Notes: generated by a model from the letters alone, not told the origin. A stretch of DNA of 64,000 nt from Prorocentrum cordatum (GCA_963575745.1 CAUYUJ010012558.1:401001-465000), one strand, 5' to 3'; numbered from the stretch's first letter, positions 20,589-30,604 are shown. Program-made: numbers and translations.

Positions 20589-20854
20589 AGTCTGAAGTGA
20601 CTATGGTAAGTCATATAGCATCCGATTCCATGGGAAGCGGATGGCAAATATCGTCCGGTGCCGTACTGTGGTGGTTCAGTAAGGGGAATGGACGGATAAG
20701 ATAGGATAAGATCGATGTAGTGAGCTTTCCAGCACATAGCGAACACAAGCAGTGTCCGGGCAAATAGGGCGCGCGTGCCTTGAGCCAAAAGCAACGGCGC
20801 GCGAGCTATACTCCCGATCCTATATAACATCTCTCAAAGAGCTACCCTTAAAGT
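20589..20854 (-). repeat. 5' LTR
   Basis: The right-hand copy of the terminal repeat, upstream of the minus-strand genes. It is bounded outside by TGCTG (20855-20859) and inside by the primer-binding site. A GTTATATAGG motif near its upstream end overlaps the first ATG of the gag frame (20830), so it may be coding, a promoter element, or both. Confidence 0.9.
20779..20797 (-). other. SL-like sequence inside the 5' LTR
   Basis: Same sequence as 4925-4943, here about 58-76 nt into the LTR in the sense direction. It lies within the gag frame, where it encodes PLLLAQG. It could be a fossil of a trans-spliced transcript or a coincidence; the exact 12-nt TTTTGGCTCAAG core argues for the former. 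Confidence 0.5.
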
Positions 20855-20859
20855 TGCTG
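20855..20859. repeat. Target-site duplication TGCTG (right copy)
   Basis: Directly abuts the 5' LTR and matches 4731-4735. Confidence 0.85.
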
Positions 20860-20926
20860 CCCAACTGAAAAGGAACGCAAGGAGGATTGAACAACGGAGA
20901 GCATTAGATGCAGCACCAGCAGGCAT
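20855..20926 (-). pseudogene. SGNH/PC-esterase-like gene, 5' part with signal peptide
   Basis: ATG at 20926-20924 opens a 24-codon frame: MPAGAASNALRC, then a hydrophobic core SILLAFLFSWAA. The element interrupts it after the Ala codons supplied by the TGCTG duplication. Codons resume in phase at 4730 (SLLFPEMPADA), so the core and a likely cleavage region are rebuilt by excising the insertion. A 56-nt leader separates the ATG from the SL relic at 20982-21001. The layout is that of a reintegrated, trans-spliced mRNA for a secreted or membrane-targeted protein. Confidence 0.65.
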
Positions 20927-20981
20927 ATGTGTTACGAAATTCTTTAATACATGAAGAGAGTCAAATTACCTCGATATATGG

Positions 20982-21001
20982 CTTGACCCAAATGGCTACG
21001 G
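20982..21001 (-). other. Relict dinoflagellate spliced-leader sequence
   Basis: On the minus strand it reads CCGTAGCCATTTGGGTCAAG. This is the conserved SL core with one T deleted and one C-to-G change. Genomic SL copies at gene 5' ends are taken as evidence of mRNA retroposition in dinoflagellates. Confidence 0.75.
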
Positions 21002-22084
21002 AGGCTCCTGGCTGCTCTTTGGTGTTGCCTGCTGCTGCTTTCTGCTACGCATTGCAGTCGCCGATTTGCCGTCGACGTGAGCACATGATTGCAGCCGATT
21101 GCACGTTTCGTCGTTGTCCCTCTTGAAAGATCTCTCGGAGCCTCTCCTGCGCACTCCCACCTTCGCGGCGCAGACACAGGCACATCCGACCTCGTGAGTT
21201 GGTTGTTTTTAGTACGTGGCCCCATCAATTGACCCCTTCCTAGGGGCTGTGCGTTTCCCAAACCTATTGGTGTAACGGCCCTGGGGCCCAGGCCCGGTAG
21301 CGACCCCCAATGCCCGACGTGGGAAAACAAAATCCCCCTTGCGTTTCAAAATGGTGAAGGCCTGACCTGTCCTGGGGCACATTCTGACTCGATGTCCAGG
21401 ACTGTCAAGGTGGATCCCAAGAGCCTTGGCACAACACAACACTGACGAGCACACCGCTCCTCGAACATCGGGCGGGCGGCGACAACGGGACAATGAGCGA
21501 GGGGCTAACGAGGGGTGCCCGAAAGTGGCCCTGTTCAAATAGGCCCAGAAGGACTGGCACCCTGGCCCGAGGAGTTGCTGGGAGGGAGCGCCTTTCTTCC
21601 CTCCCGTTTGCTTTCCCCCTCCCGTTGCCGTCCGTCAGGGCCGTGGCGGGGAGGACGCCCTCAAGGAGGGAACGCAAGACAGAAGCTATAAGATGCATTT
21701 CCCCGAGGCGCGAGAGCGATGGGGAAGGAGGGAGGGGGAGGGGGGCCGAGGATGCCTCCCTCCCCTCCCTACTCCCTCCTCGTCCTGTCGCAGGGACTCG
21801 GGTGGTCTGTCACCTCCCACACACACAAACATACAACGTCATGGACAAATCACGAAGGAGGTGCTTCTTAATGTTCTGCATCTGGGGGCACTAACCCGCT
21901 TCCAGCACCGTTAAACAACTACTTGGGGATAGAAAAACCCGGCCCTGAGGAAGGCGTCGGGATTTCTGGACATCGCGTGCTGAAGCAATCAGAACATCTT
22001 GTGCCCTGGGGAAGAAGTCGGGACCCCCGACCCACACGCCTGACCTGAAGCGGGTCTGAGGCTGGGGCCGCGGATAGGGGGGAG
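21002..22084. other. Intergenic DNA, no gene recognised
   Basis: GC-rich sequence with short overlapping frames only. 21710-21790 is G- and CT-rich simple sequence. I see no motif or repeat shared with the rest of the window. Confidence 0.4.
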
Positions 22085-22443
22085 GGAGGCCGAGGAGGAG
22101 GAGAAGAAGGAAGAAGAGGAGGAAAATGAGGAGGAGGAGGAGGAGGCGGACGTCCATCAGTGCCCAGCTCAGAACGAACTGAATCCGATGCAGGGGGGCT
22201 GGTGAACAAACGATGCACAAAAACAAGTCAACGGTGTCTACGTCGGACCTCGATCCCCGAGGCCAAAGGTGCGAGGCGGGGAAGTATCCGTACCCACCGC
22301 CTGTGAAACACTTGTCTTCGCACCCCAGCGGGGCGGTGGATATGGATATGCTGCGGCCGCCCCCCGGACAACACATCTCCAGATCCGCCGCTTCTCAGAG
22401 GTCCAGCAAGATCGGTGTCCCAGGCCGTTGAGATGGACAGGCC

Positions 22444-22713
22444 TGGTAAGGCGTCGGGTTGCGCACAGCCAGCCCCCCCAAGTAGTCCCGGCTGGACTCA
22501 ATCGGCTCCCCGAGCAGTCCAGGGCGGTCTCAACGTCCCAACCATAGGGCGGAAAATGCCCCCAAGGGCGCCGTTGGAGGCGGCGCCAGGGCGTTGAGAC
22601 CGCCCAGGACTACTTCGGGGGGCTGTTGAGGCCAGCTGGGACTACCTGGGGGGCTGTTGAGGTCAGCTGGGACTATCTGTGGGAGCTGCCAGTGCGCAGC
22701 CCGACGCCTGACC
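22444..22713. repeat. Large imperfect inverted repeat (foldback)
   Basis: The left arm (about 22444-22536) is reverse-complementary, with gaps, to the right arm (about 22589-22713). Both share GTTGAGACCGCCC, GGGACTAC, a GGGGGGCTG block and GTGCGCA(A/G)CCCGACGCCT. The right arm contains 31-bp tandem units (about 22608-22690), so it is longer. The spacer is about 50 bp. Confidence 0.75.
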
Positions 22714-22884
22714 ACACAAATCACTGCCTCGGAAAAAGGCGGCCGGGCGCGCAGAGAGCCGGACTTGCGCCGCTGGCCCCTGTCCGGCTGCTGCTGCTGC
22801 TGCTGCTGGGCGGCGACCCTTCTCTGGGCCTGCTCCTCCCACTGCGGCCGGGGCGCAGCCTGGTCAGCTGGCGCGCGGTGCCGA

Positions 22885-23068
22885 GGAGAAGGAGAGGATG
22901 AGGGAGAGGAGGAGGAGGAGAAGAGGAGGAGGAGGGAGGAGGAGGAGGAGAAGGCTGAGGAGAAGGGGGGGGAGGAGGAGGATGATGATGAGGAGGAGAA
23001 GGAGGAGGAGGAGTAGGAGGAGGAGGGCGAGGAGGAGGAGGAGGAGGAGAAGGAGGAGGGAGGGGGGC
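22885..23068. repeat. (GAG)n-rich array
   Basis: Imperfect GAG/AGG units with a few GAT insertions. Open frames across it (poly-Glu/Arg or poly-Ser/Leu) are artefacts. Confidence 0.9.
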
Positions 23069-23465
23069 AGCATTGTAGTCGTCGTTGTACGAGGATGACG
23101 TAGGTGACCGTTGTTCTCATCAAAAACGACTGAACCTGCCCTCGAATCACGGGTTGGGGCAGGGGCGCAGACGGGTCAGGGCAGAGCGACCACCCCACGC
23201 CGGACACGTTCCGACGAACGTGACAAAAACATGATTTTGTTTAAAGTGTCGTCAAGTGCCCAGCGCTCGCGTGGCACCACCAAAGCACTCTGACGCGCAA
23301 TGGTGTTCAGCCCGAGGGAGGCAAGGGGAGGGCAACTACACGTCCCCCCTCCCATACTTTTCAAATGCGTGAAAGACACTAGTGGGAGTCGCTGTCTTGC
23401 ACCCTTCCAGAAAGAGTATGCGCACTGCGGATGGCGTGGACTCCGCACGTCACGCAAATTACTGG

Positions 23466-24072
23466 GAGCATTCTCTTTCTCAGGTGGGCAATATATCTTG
23501 AATGGAAGGGACGGTGTGTAAACTGCGGCGTGGGTCCCTTGGCCGCTTCGGCGCCTAAGAATGACAACTTCCAGACCACAGCCTGACACGGAACGTGTCA
23601 AAGGATCTGACGGGTCGGCAAAGGAACAGCGAGCGGTGAAGATAACAGCCCGCTGGCGGGCATTCTATCCTGACCAATGGCCCGTCAACCACTTACACCC
23701 CAAGACGAAAAAGAAAAGGCTCGGCAACCGAGGAGCGCTCGGTGAAAATGGCGGCCCCGTCGCGGGCGTTCCATCCTGACCAATTGCCCATCTGCCAAGT
23801 AAACCATTCCAAAACGAACATGATTGCGCAGGGCCTGGCACTGGGCCGCAAGAAACTTGAAAGCAAACAATTGCGGAGAAACGGTGGTAGCAACAAAATA
23901 ACGGAGACGATCCCATTCAAACCCACGCACGCACATCAAACACTGGGGTTATTCTCTTTCTGAGGTGCGCAATTTATCTGGAATGGAAACGACGCTGTCT
24001 AAAGTGCAGCGTGGGTCCCTGGGCCGCTTCAGCGCCCAAGAGTGACAGCTATCAGACCAGAACCCGTAGCGC
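23466..24072 (+). repeat. Diverged direct duplications
   Basis: 23466-23600 resembles 23946-24072 about 480 bp away; both contain TTCTCTTTCT, ATCTxGAATGGAA and GCGTGGGTCCCT. Nested inside, about 23650-23705 resembles about 23762-23815 (GCGGGC(A/G)TTC(T/C)ATCCTGACCAAT) with 112-bp spacing. Confidence 0.7.
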
Positions 24073-24862
24073 GAGCATTCGGGCACACCTGAACGCGACG
24101 AATTACCCCACTTTGGCCCAACCGGGCTGCCGGCCCACCCGGGCCTGTTCTGTGAGAAACGGGGCCAGCAGCAGTTTTAAGTTTGGGGGGTCAAGGCTGG
24201 GCGATGGCTGTCCATCTCTCTCCGCCCCCCCCCCCTTCAAATGAAAGCGCGGGCGGCTGGTGCGAGAGCACGCCCCCCACTTGTCTTTAGAACGCACGGC
24301 AGCAAGCTTCTCCGAATCTCGGGCGCAGGCGTTGCCGAATAGAAGAAGGGCCATCTTCCTCCAAAGGGTTTCCATCATGCAAAAATCACAGGCTTCTGAT
24401 TTCCTAGGCCTGGGGTGTCAACGACAGGCGACTAGCCAGCGTGCTTTCCCAGACCCAGGGCACCGAACAACGACTGAGACATCTGACGATATGTAGAGTA
24501 GATGTCAAACAAGCGTTGCCTTCGTCTTCTTTCAGCTGCTCATTCTCGGGGAGTTCCGACAGCCTCCAAGGATGACAACTATCGCGACTCATTCTCGTTC
24601 TTTCACGCGCAATGGAGAAGCGAGTGCAAGGAGGCACTGAACCGGCGGCGAATACCTCATCTTTTCTGGCCATAGTATCTTCTCTATCGTCTTTACATGC
24701 TTCGATCTGGTTCGGTCATGGGCGCCCCGCAAATGTCGGCCACGCTCAGAAGCTCTGAACCTGTCGGTTCTCACGGCCCTGGCGACACCACCCGAACCCG
24801 ATAACAGATCCAATAATGCACCGTCCTTCACGGCGGCGGAGGCCACGCCGTGGTTTTGAAGC

Positions 24863-25299
24863 CTAGGACGTGCTCCCTACGCGTGCCTCGCAGTCACTGA
24901 ACAAGGCCTGGCGGGCCTCGGAGTGCCCGGACATCTGCATGGCGAGCCCCCCGTGCTTCTCGTAGCGCACTCGTCTCTCGGTGGAGGCCCAGCGGCCTCT
25001 CTTCTGGATCTGCTGCAGCGTCTGCGCCCCCTTGAGCCTGTCCCAGCTCGGCCTCACCTCACGTGGTGCGGCCCTACCTCCAGCCGATCAGCTTTGACGC
25101 CTGCCTCAGCGCCAGTAGCACGCGAGGGTAATCCAGCGCCCAGCAGCCCCCCGCGGTCCCGCTTGCGCAGCGCCCCGGACACTTCGTTCATGAAGAACAG
25201 GTAGGGCGCGTCCCAGAGCAGGCTGTCGTCGTTAGCGCCCACCTGGGTCGGCACCCCGCGCCCATCTGGCGCGACCAGGAGCCCCCAATGGCTCGACAC
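24863..25299 (-). pseudogene. Tyrosine recombinase C-terminal remnant
   Basis: Two frames together resemble the catalytic C-terminus of a tyrosine recombinase. The upstream frame has GANDDSLLWDAPYLFF and PHHVR (candidate HxxR box). The downstream frame has RPSWDRLKGAQTLQQIQKRGRWASTERRVRYEKHGGL, here split as RPSWDRL, KRGRWAS and RRVRYEKHG, with the candidate nucleophile Tyr. RGRWxS...RYEK is characteristic of recombinases in DIRS or Crypton-like eukaryotic elements. A stop or frame change at about 25054-25075 separates the parts, so this copy is inactive. The element class cannot be decided from this fragment. Confidence 0.5.
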
Positions 25300-25681
25300 C
25301 CCCGCCTCCTCCCTCTCAGGGTCTTCTCGGGGTCATCTTAAAGGCTTCGTTGGAGCTGCTCGGGGCGCCTTCCGGCGGCTTCTGCGGGGCTCGCGAGGGG
25401 GCCAGGAGGTGTCATTGCGTCGCGAAGCGTGGTTCGGACCCCCCGGCAGCGCGTGAGAAGCGCCGCGCATCTCATGAGTTCGCCTGGAGCGCTCAACTGC
25501 CAGCAACCGAGCAAAGGACGTCAGCGCACGAGAAAAGCACATTCAACAAGGAGCCGCGGACAACATAACTCGACGCGCAGGGCATCATCGGATGGCGGCG
25601 GCATCCGAAGACAGCATTTACGATGCTCATATACCTCCCGGCACTGCCCGCCCCCTGCCAATCGCCCACCCCCTTTCCCCA

Positions 25682-26317
25682 TCAGACCGCCCGTCTGAGA
25701 GCCCGACCGCGCAGTTGGATGTGGGCGCGTGCATGTTTGGTAGACTTGACGGTAGCCCTACAGTTCCTGGGCCCCGAGACTCCAGCAACTTGGCGCCCCG
25801 AAGGAAAAGGTCGCGCCCTGAACCCAAAAGCTCGAGACCCGAAGACACAGAAACCGGAAGCCACGGAGGGAACAGAGAGCGGCGCAGGGGAGAGACTGCC
25901 ATCGCACCAGTGGCTCTCGGCACCCTTTGCGACGAAGGCGCCCTCGGCGCAGAAGTTGAACTGCCGCGCGCCCTCGGGCAAAGGCACCCTCTGCTCGGAT
26001 AGCGATTCGTACAGGAGGTCTCCGCCAGCGGCCGCGCCCCGAATGAGCTCGAACCTGGATCGGTGGAAAGCCTCGTCGCCCATGCGTGGCGCCTGCTCGG
26101 AGCGCCGGGCTGACCGCGGGCGAGGGGGGCCGCGCGGCGCCACGCTGCCTGCCGCAGCATTGGCTAAAGCCCACGCGGCTGACATCGGCATGGCAGCTGA
26201 GAGGGAATCGCCACGTAAGTGCTGGATTGTCCTGGGGCGACGCCGATGCCGACGGCGGCCCATCGAAATCGGACGATGCTCAGACGCATAATGCTCGATG
26301 CGTCGCAATGGCATCAA
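25682..26317 (-). CDS. Possible minus-strand coding segment, function unknown
   Basis: The middle of this open frame (EAFHRSRFELIRGAAAGGDLLYESLSEQRVPLPEGARQFNF, split here for brevity) has balanced, protein-like composition, unlike the Arg/Pro-rich frames around it. No domain is recognised. The ends are probably not real, and an overlapping plus-strand frame cannot be excluded. Confidence 0.25.
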   Translation of the reverse strand: MMPLRRIEHYASEHRPISMGRRRHRRRPRTIQHLRGDSLSAAMPMSAAWALANAAAGSVAPRGPPRPRSARRSEQAPRMGDEAFHRSRFELIRGAAAGGDLLYESLSEQRVPLPEGARQFNFCAEGAFVAKGAESHWCDGSLSPAPLSVPSVASGFCVFGSRAFGFRARPFPSGRQVAGVSGPRNCRATVKSTKHARAHIQLRGRALRRAV

Positions 26318-26867
26318 CGTGCAGCTCTATCGCCTATCGCGCACCGCCTAGATGGGGCCGTCCACATGCTGTCAGAGAGCTGTCGCCTCCAAGGCCTTCA
26401 ACCGAAAAGGCGGGCGCTGCGAGCTTCGCGCGGGCGAGGCCGAGAACTCTCAAGCATTGTGACAAATGAAAAAGTTGGTGGAACTGCAACTAATCCTGAA
26501 GAGATACGAACATACCACACCCGTGGTAATTCAGGACCCCGCCAGCGATTCAGAAGGAAAGTCTGCCGAGCGCTTGTTGCTTGCACGGGCAGGGCGCCTG
26601 CCGCGCCAAAGGTGTCTCCCACCTGCTGCTCGCGCCGAATTAAGCTGACTCGCTCGGCTGCTCCTTGGCGTCCTCCAACGCATTCTTCGCCCTGAGCCTC
26701 TTTGCTAACGCCTTCGATGGTAGCTTCATCATGCCAGGCAGGGCCACGACTGGGACCTGCAGCGCCGAACACGCCGAAGAGCCCCCCCCCAGGGGAAGGC
26801 TGGGCACCCGCAAGCTGCACTGTCGAGGCCTGGACTGACATTGCGCTGGAAGCAGCGCTGCTGGCGT

Positions 26868-27942
26868 TCAGTGGGGTCTACTCCTGGGCGGCCTGACTCC
26901 CCATGTCGCTAACGGCGTTGGATGGCCCAAGGCCGCGGACATGGCATCAATCCTGTCGGTCAGGCCGCCGGCGGGAACGACGTCCTCAAGAGCCCCCTCC
27001 ACGGCCGACGGCGCCGGGGGCGCGGGCAATGCCGGGAGGCCTTGGGGATTGACCACGGGCCCGAACTTCTCCTCGATGGCCTTGGGTACGGCGTCCTCAG
27101 CGAAGAACGTGTACATGGGGATCTTGTTCCATGACTTCCTTGGGTCGTAAAACACAGGCGCGTTGCAGATCCAACTTACATTAATCTGGTAATTCGCGGT
27201 GGTCTTGGTATCACACCTGCACGCCGAGAATGGACGCGTGGGCGTGGACGTGATGGTCGAGGGGGATGTCGCCCGCGTACAATGGCATCAGATAGAACGG
27301 TCCCGAGTTCGAGAGATCAACCTGGCCATCCTCACAAAACTTGATGCCCCCCACGGCGCCAATCCTCTTGAACTGCTCCAGCCACGCGTCGCACCAGACA
27401 GAATTCTTCATCGGGCCGGTGGGGTCCGAAGGCAATGAGATGGTCAGGCGGTGAAACTGTTTCGTGCCACGCTCCTTGTCGCTCTTGCTGGCCTCATTGA
27501 TGACGTTCTTGGCACAGCCTGCCACGGGTAGAAACACGTACTCTATTAAGGTCAACGGTATGCTCTTCAACGATCTACCAAGCAACTCAGAGAAGAAGTA
27601 TCAATTCGATTGCATTTTCATTACATAGCACTTCGGCACAGCGAGCACGGCCTTGAGTTTCGCGGCGTGACTTTTCATGATGTCTGTCAGCTCCTTAACC
27701 TGCTGGCGTTGCTCCAACGATTCCTGAGATGTTAAGAGGGCGCCGATCTCCCGAGCCATTTTGCACTTCTTGGAAGCGATGTTGGCTTCTGTGGTTCCAC
27801 GCTTTGGCATGGCTCGTCGGCTGGACGAACGATGTCTCTCAGAGGATGCGGAGCAAGTCAGATCAACCCCTGGCTCTAAACAGCTACGGTGAATGATGAC
27901 AACTACATACGACACGAATGTCGGCGTGCTAGAGAAAGACAT
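26868..27942 (-). pseudogene. Unidentified minus-strand gene, interrupted
   Basis: Three minus-strand blocks form a coherent reading. 27942-27604 has a basic N-terminus, MPKRGTTEANIASKKCKMA, and a helical SLEQRQQVKELTDIMKSHAAKLKAVL. 27598-27214 is in the same frame after a TGA at 27601-27603, with FFSELLGRSLKSIP, FHRLTISLPSDPTGP and FYLMPLYAGDIPLDHHVH. 27155-26868 is in another frame, with YDPRKSWNKIPMYTFFAEDAVPKAIEEKFG. Base composition is less biased than its surroundings. I do not recognise a family. The breaks imply a decayed copy, or introns not identified here. Confidence 0.35.
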
Positions 27943-29880
27943 TCTCCTCCTTCTCCTCCTGCACCTTGGCCCACCTCCTCACCGTCCACCCCTACACGCT
28001 GCCATTGGGTGATTTTGCTTTTGGACCGAGAAGGTTTTAGGGGGGGGGTCAGAAAACTGTCCTCCTGAAACTTGGGAAAGACGTGATTCCAGTCTATGTA
28101 TTGAGATTTGTGGGACCTGGCAGCAACGATGTCAATCCACAGTGAGAGACTCGCACCTCTGGTGAGCACCCGCGATGAGGGTCACACTTCTGTTCAAAGC
28201 TTGCGCGGGCGCTTACCTCATCACGTACGGTTATAAGCGTTGCATTCAGGCCTTGCTTCCTTTACCCCCTTCCTCCAGGAGATCACGAACGACCAACTCC
28301 TGCTATCGACCACCCAGGTAAACAAAACCCCGGGTGCCGCAGGGAAATAGGGCAAGCGCGGGGGGGGCAACGAAGAATGTGCGGGGTGGCGGAAGAATGA
28401 ACCGATCAGAAAACGCTCGCTCCTCTTCCGTTTCTCCCGTCCGCACTGCCCCCCCTTTCTCCAAGGCCGACGAATCTCCTTTTTCGTTGCGCTGCATGCT
28501 GCAACGCGTCCCTGATCACGGCAACTCGCCTGGGCATCTTCTCTGAATGGACTGATAAGGATATGCGGAGCGACAGGCATTGTGATCATAGTGGTGATGG
28601 GGATGAGGAGGAGGATTGACGCGGGCAATTAACAACCGCAAAGGCAACGACAACAGCGCCGCCATTGTGCGGGACCAGAGTATGGGTCGCGACAAAGAGG
28701 GAGTGGCCACCAAGCACTTACGTCACAGCGCCTTCGTTGGCCGCCAAACGACCAGGCACGCCAGGCGCACCAATAAGGCACACCAGACACACTAGGCATT
28801 CCGACGAAGCACGCCAAGCACACCGACTGGAAAAGCCAACCGAACCGAGCAGGCTGACTTCTACTATGCCTGACCACTGGCCCACTAGAATCGGCACTCA
28901 TCATCTCCAAGGTAATCGGCGCCATCATCGTACGCCGATCGCCGACATTAGGGGACCTCTATCATCGCGTGCATCAACATGCTGCAAATGTCGGTTTTCA
29001 TTGAAAAATAGTTTATGCTTTTCTATCTACGGGAGGCAGGGTCGGCGTTGGAGCTAGAGTCGGAGGTGGAAGACAAGGGTGAGGAGGTGTAGGGGGGGGA
29101 GGATGGAAGAGGGAGGTGGCACATGGGACAGCGAGCGAATCCAGCTAGAAATGATCGCTCTGAAGAATGTGCTGGAGCCACTCACTCGCTCCGCTCATGC
29201 GTCGGTGCTGCGTCGAACGTCCGTCGACTTGAGTCGAACATGAGTCTAACTGGAGACTGGAGTCGAATTAGAATCGAGCAGATCAGGTGTGGCCCAGGGA
29301 AGTCTCCCAAAACGACCATCTAACAGGAGAACATGGGCACCCTTCCCTGGGTCGTGAATTAATCGCGACGGCACGTTTTTGGCAGTTTTCGGTCCCTGTG
29401 GGCCTTGCAGGGCCTAGGGCCGTCAGACAACGACTCAGGATGCAACAGACCGGGTCCCCAGGAAAGTCTCCAGATATCCGGGTGACAAGAATCCCGACGC
29501 CGAGGCCGCGGAGGTTGCTTGGCTGGTGGCATGGGTCAGCGTTGGGTGGTGCAGCAGGCATGTTCAGCGGCACCTCTCACGTTGTCATGCAGCTCCGCGT
29601 GGAGCTGGCGGAGATGGGGTGGCGACCGGCCGCCACTTTTGCAAGCCAAACGGCGCTCAAAGCATCGAATTTTAATTCAATGTGCTTCAATGTCTTTCGA
29701 TGTGTCTCGGACTTTTCAATTGTCAGAATTCCATCTCAATTCTCTCACCTAGACCTGGCGGCGCCACACCAATGTGGAGCTGAGGGAACGCAGGGATGGC
29801 TGGGGGACAGCTGACCTCCCTTCGCGGGAGCCTGACACCGCAGTCATGGGTCATCTCGGCTCGAACCACTCCCAGGGAAA
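27943..29880. other. Intergenic DNA, no gene recognised
   Basis: Includes short GCACACCAG-like reiterations at about 28755-28830 and two similar phrases (CCCAGGGAAGTCTCC near 29292, CCCAGGAAAGTCTCC near 29457). No convincing coding frame was found. Confidence 0.35.
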
Positions 29881-29885
29881 GGACA

Positions 29886-29963
29886 CCCCCTGAGGGAGAG
29901 CCCCTCCCTCAAGGGGGTTGCTGCTCCGTTCCCTGAGGGAGGGGGTGCTCCCTCAGGGAACGG
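29886..29963. repeat. Double-hairpin element
   Basis: Two adjacent stem-loops share the core TGAGGGAG/CTCCCTCA. The first (29886-29917) has a 13-bp stem with one bulged A. The second pairs 29926-29941 with 29948-29963 as a perfect 16-bp stem with a 6-nt loop. Confidence 0.85.
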
Positions 29964-30149
29964 AAAATCAAATCAAATCGCACCGAGGCTTTCCCCCCGG
30001 GGGAGGGATCGAACGAACGAACGAGAAGCCTAGCGCCAGACGGCGCGTGAGCAAGGTGAAACAGGGCGCCGCGATGTCGAATTGCGGCGCTACCATGTGT
30101 TCGGGCACCAAGATCTTACGGTCGACTCCCACGAGGCTGCCGCCCCACC

Positions 30150-30590
30150 TGACGGGTGAAGGTATGCAGACAGCGCGTCGTGGGAACCAGCGGCTTCAAG
30201 ACAGTTTCGGAAAACTATGCTTCCCCACGCTTGCCTGGGGCGCCCTTGTCGCCGGGGTCCGGACAGGGGCCGAAGATCTATGCTACCTGGCTAAAAACAA
30301 ATTGCCAGACAGGGTCACTGTCAGGGCGTCGTGCCAGTTGGCCCATGAAGAGCATCTGCCTCTTGATCACGGCCTCTGCCCTGCCACTGGCAAGGCGGTT
30401 GCGTTTGACACTCTGCTGTAATATGCCGGCGGGGTTCCTAAGATTTTCCGCAAACATCGTGTTTGGAAGCTGTCTAGCCTCCTCCGCTCCGTCTTGCTCA
30501 GGCAGGCGGCAAGCACGCTGTATAATAATCTGGGACCCACACATGATTCGATGATATGCATTTTCTTCCTCCGAGAAAGAGAAGAATAAG
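30150..30590 (-). pseudogene. LINE ORF2 C-terminal region, sense on the minus strand
   Basis: The frame at about 30590-30367 has SRRKKMHIIESCVGPRLLYS and RRRLDSFQTRCLRKILGTPPAYYSRVSN, quoted in parts: RRRLDSFQTRCLRKILG and YYSRVSN. This is the post-RT region of non-LTR retrotransposons (LLYG...RRLxxFQxRCLRxILG). After a frame change, LASGRAEAVIKRQMLFMGQLARR (in part MLFMGQLARR) continues it to about 30278. It lies head-to-head with the RT fragment at 30605-31130, which codes on the opposite strand. Confidence 0.75.
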
Positions 30591-30604
30591 CCCAGATCGA
30601 AAAC

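Larger units (their letters stand above)
19802..20830 (-). pseudogene. Gag N-terminal region starting inside the 5' LTR
   Basis: The first ATG (20830) lies in the LTR, and the frame runs through the primer-binding site. The first 100 residues therefore come from LTR and leader and may be non-functional or a signal/membrane segment (a hydrophobic TLVWSALALLILTLSGTIF stretch follows). Further on, CEYVYEVNAWLNVTSGRMT, GLARTLAMRVP and TYIMFLLSMKFERLEDE resemble the Gag N-terminal helices. A second hydrophobic stretch, LGLVIFTIIWFALGAAIG, is unusual for Gag. The frame leaves near 19815. Confidence 0.6.
4736..20854 (-). mobile_element. 16.1-kb copia-like LTR retrotransposon, complete but degenerate
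   Basis: The element has 266-bp terminal direct repeats, a 5-bp target duplication, and a primer-binding site directly inside the right (5') LTR. The minus-strand domain order, integrase before reverse transcriptase, marks it as copia rather than gypsy. It is about three times the usual copia length. The excess encodes a Tpt1/KptA-like domain, a RING-H2 finger, a methyltransferase-like module and extended Gag and proline-rich regions. LTRs are about 95% identical (roughly 12 substitutions and 2 indels by eye), so the insertion is not very recent. In-frame stops at 5547, 5835 and 11878 plus about nine frame changes, several at homopolymers or a GT microsatellite, make it non-autonomous as read. 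It inserted into the signal-peptide region of a host gene. Confidence 0.92.

Noticed and set aside
20855-20890. CCTTTTCAG on the minus strand near the insertion as a 3' splice site
   Set aside because: The same bases are coding in phase with the ATG at 20926 and the downstream part at 4730 and form a signal-peptide core. The SL relic also argues for an intronless retrocopy.
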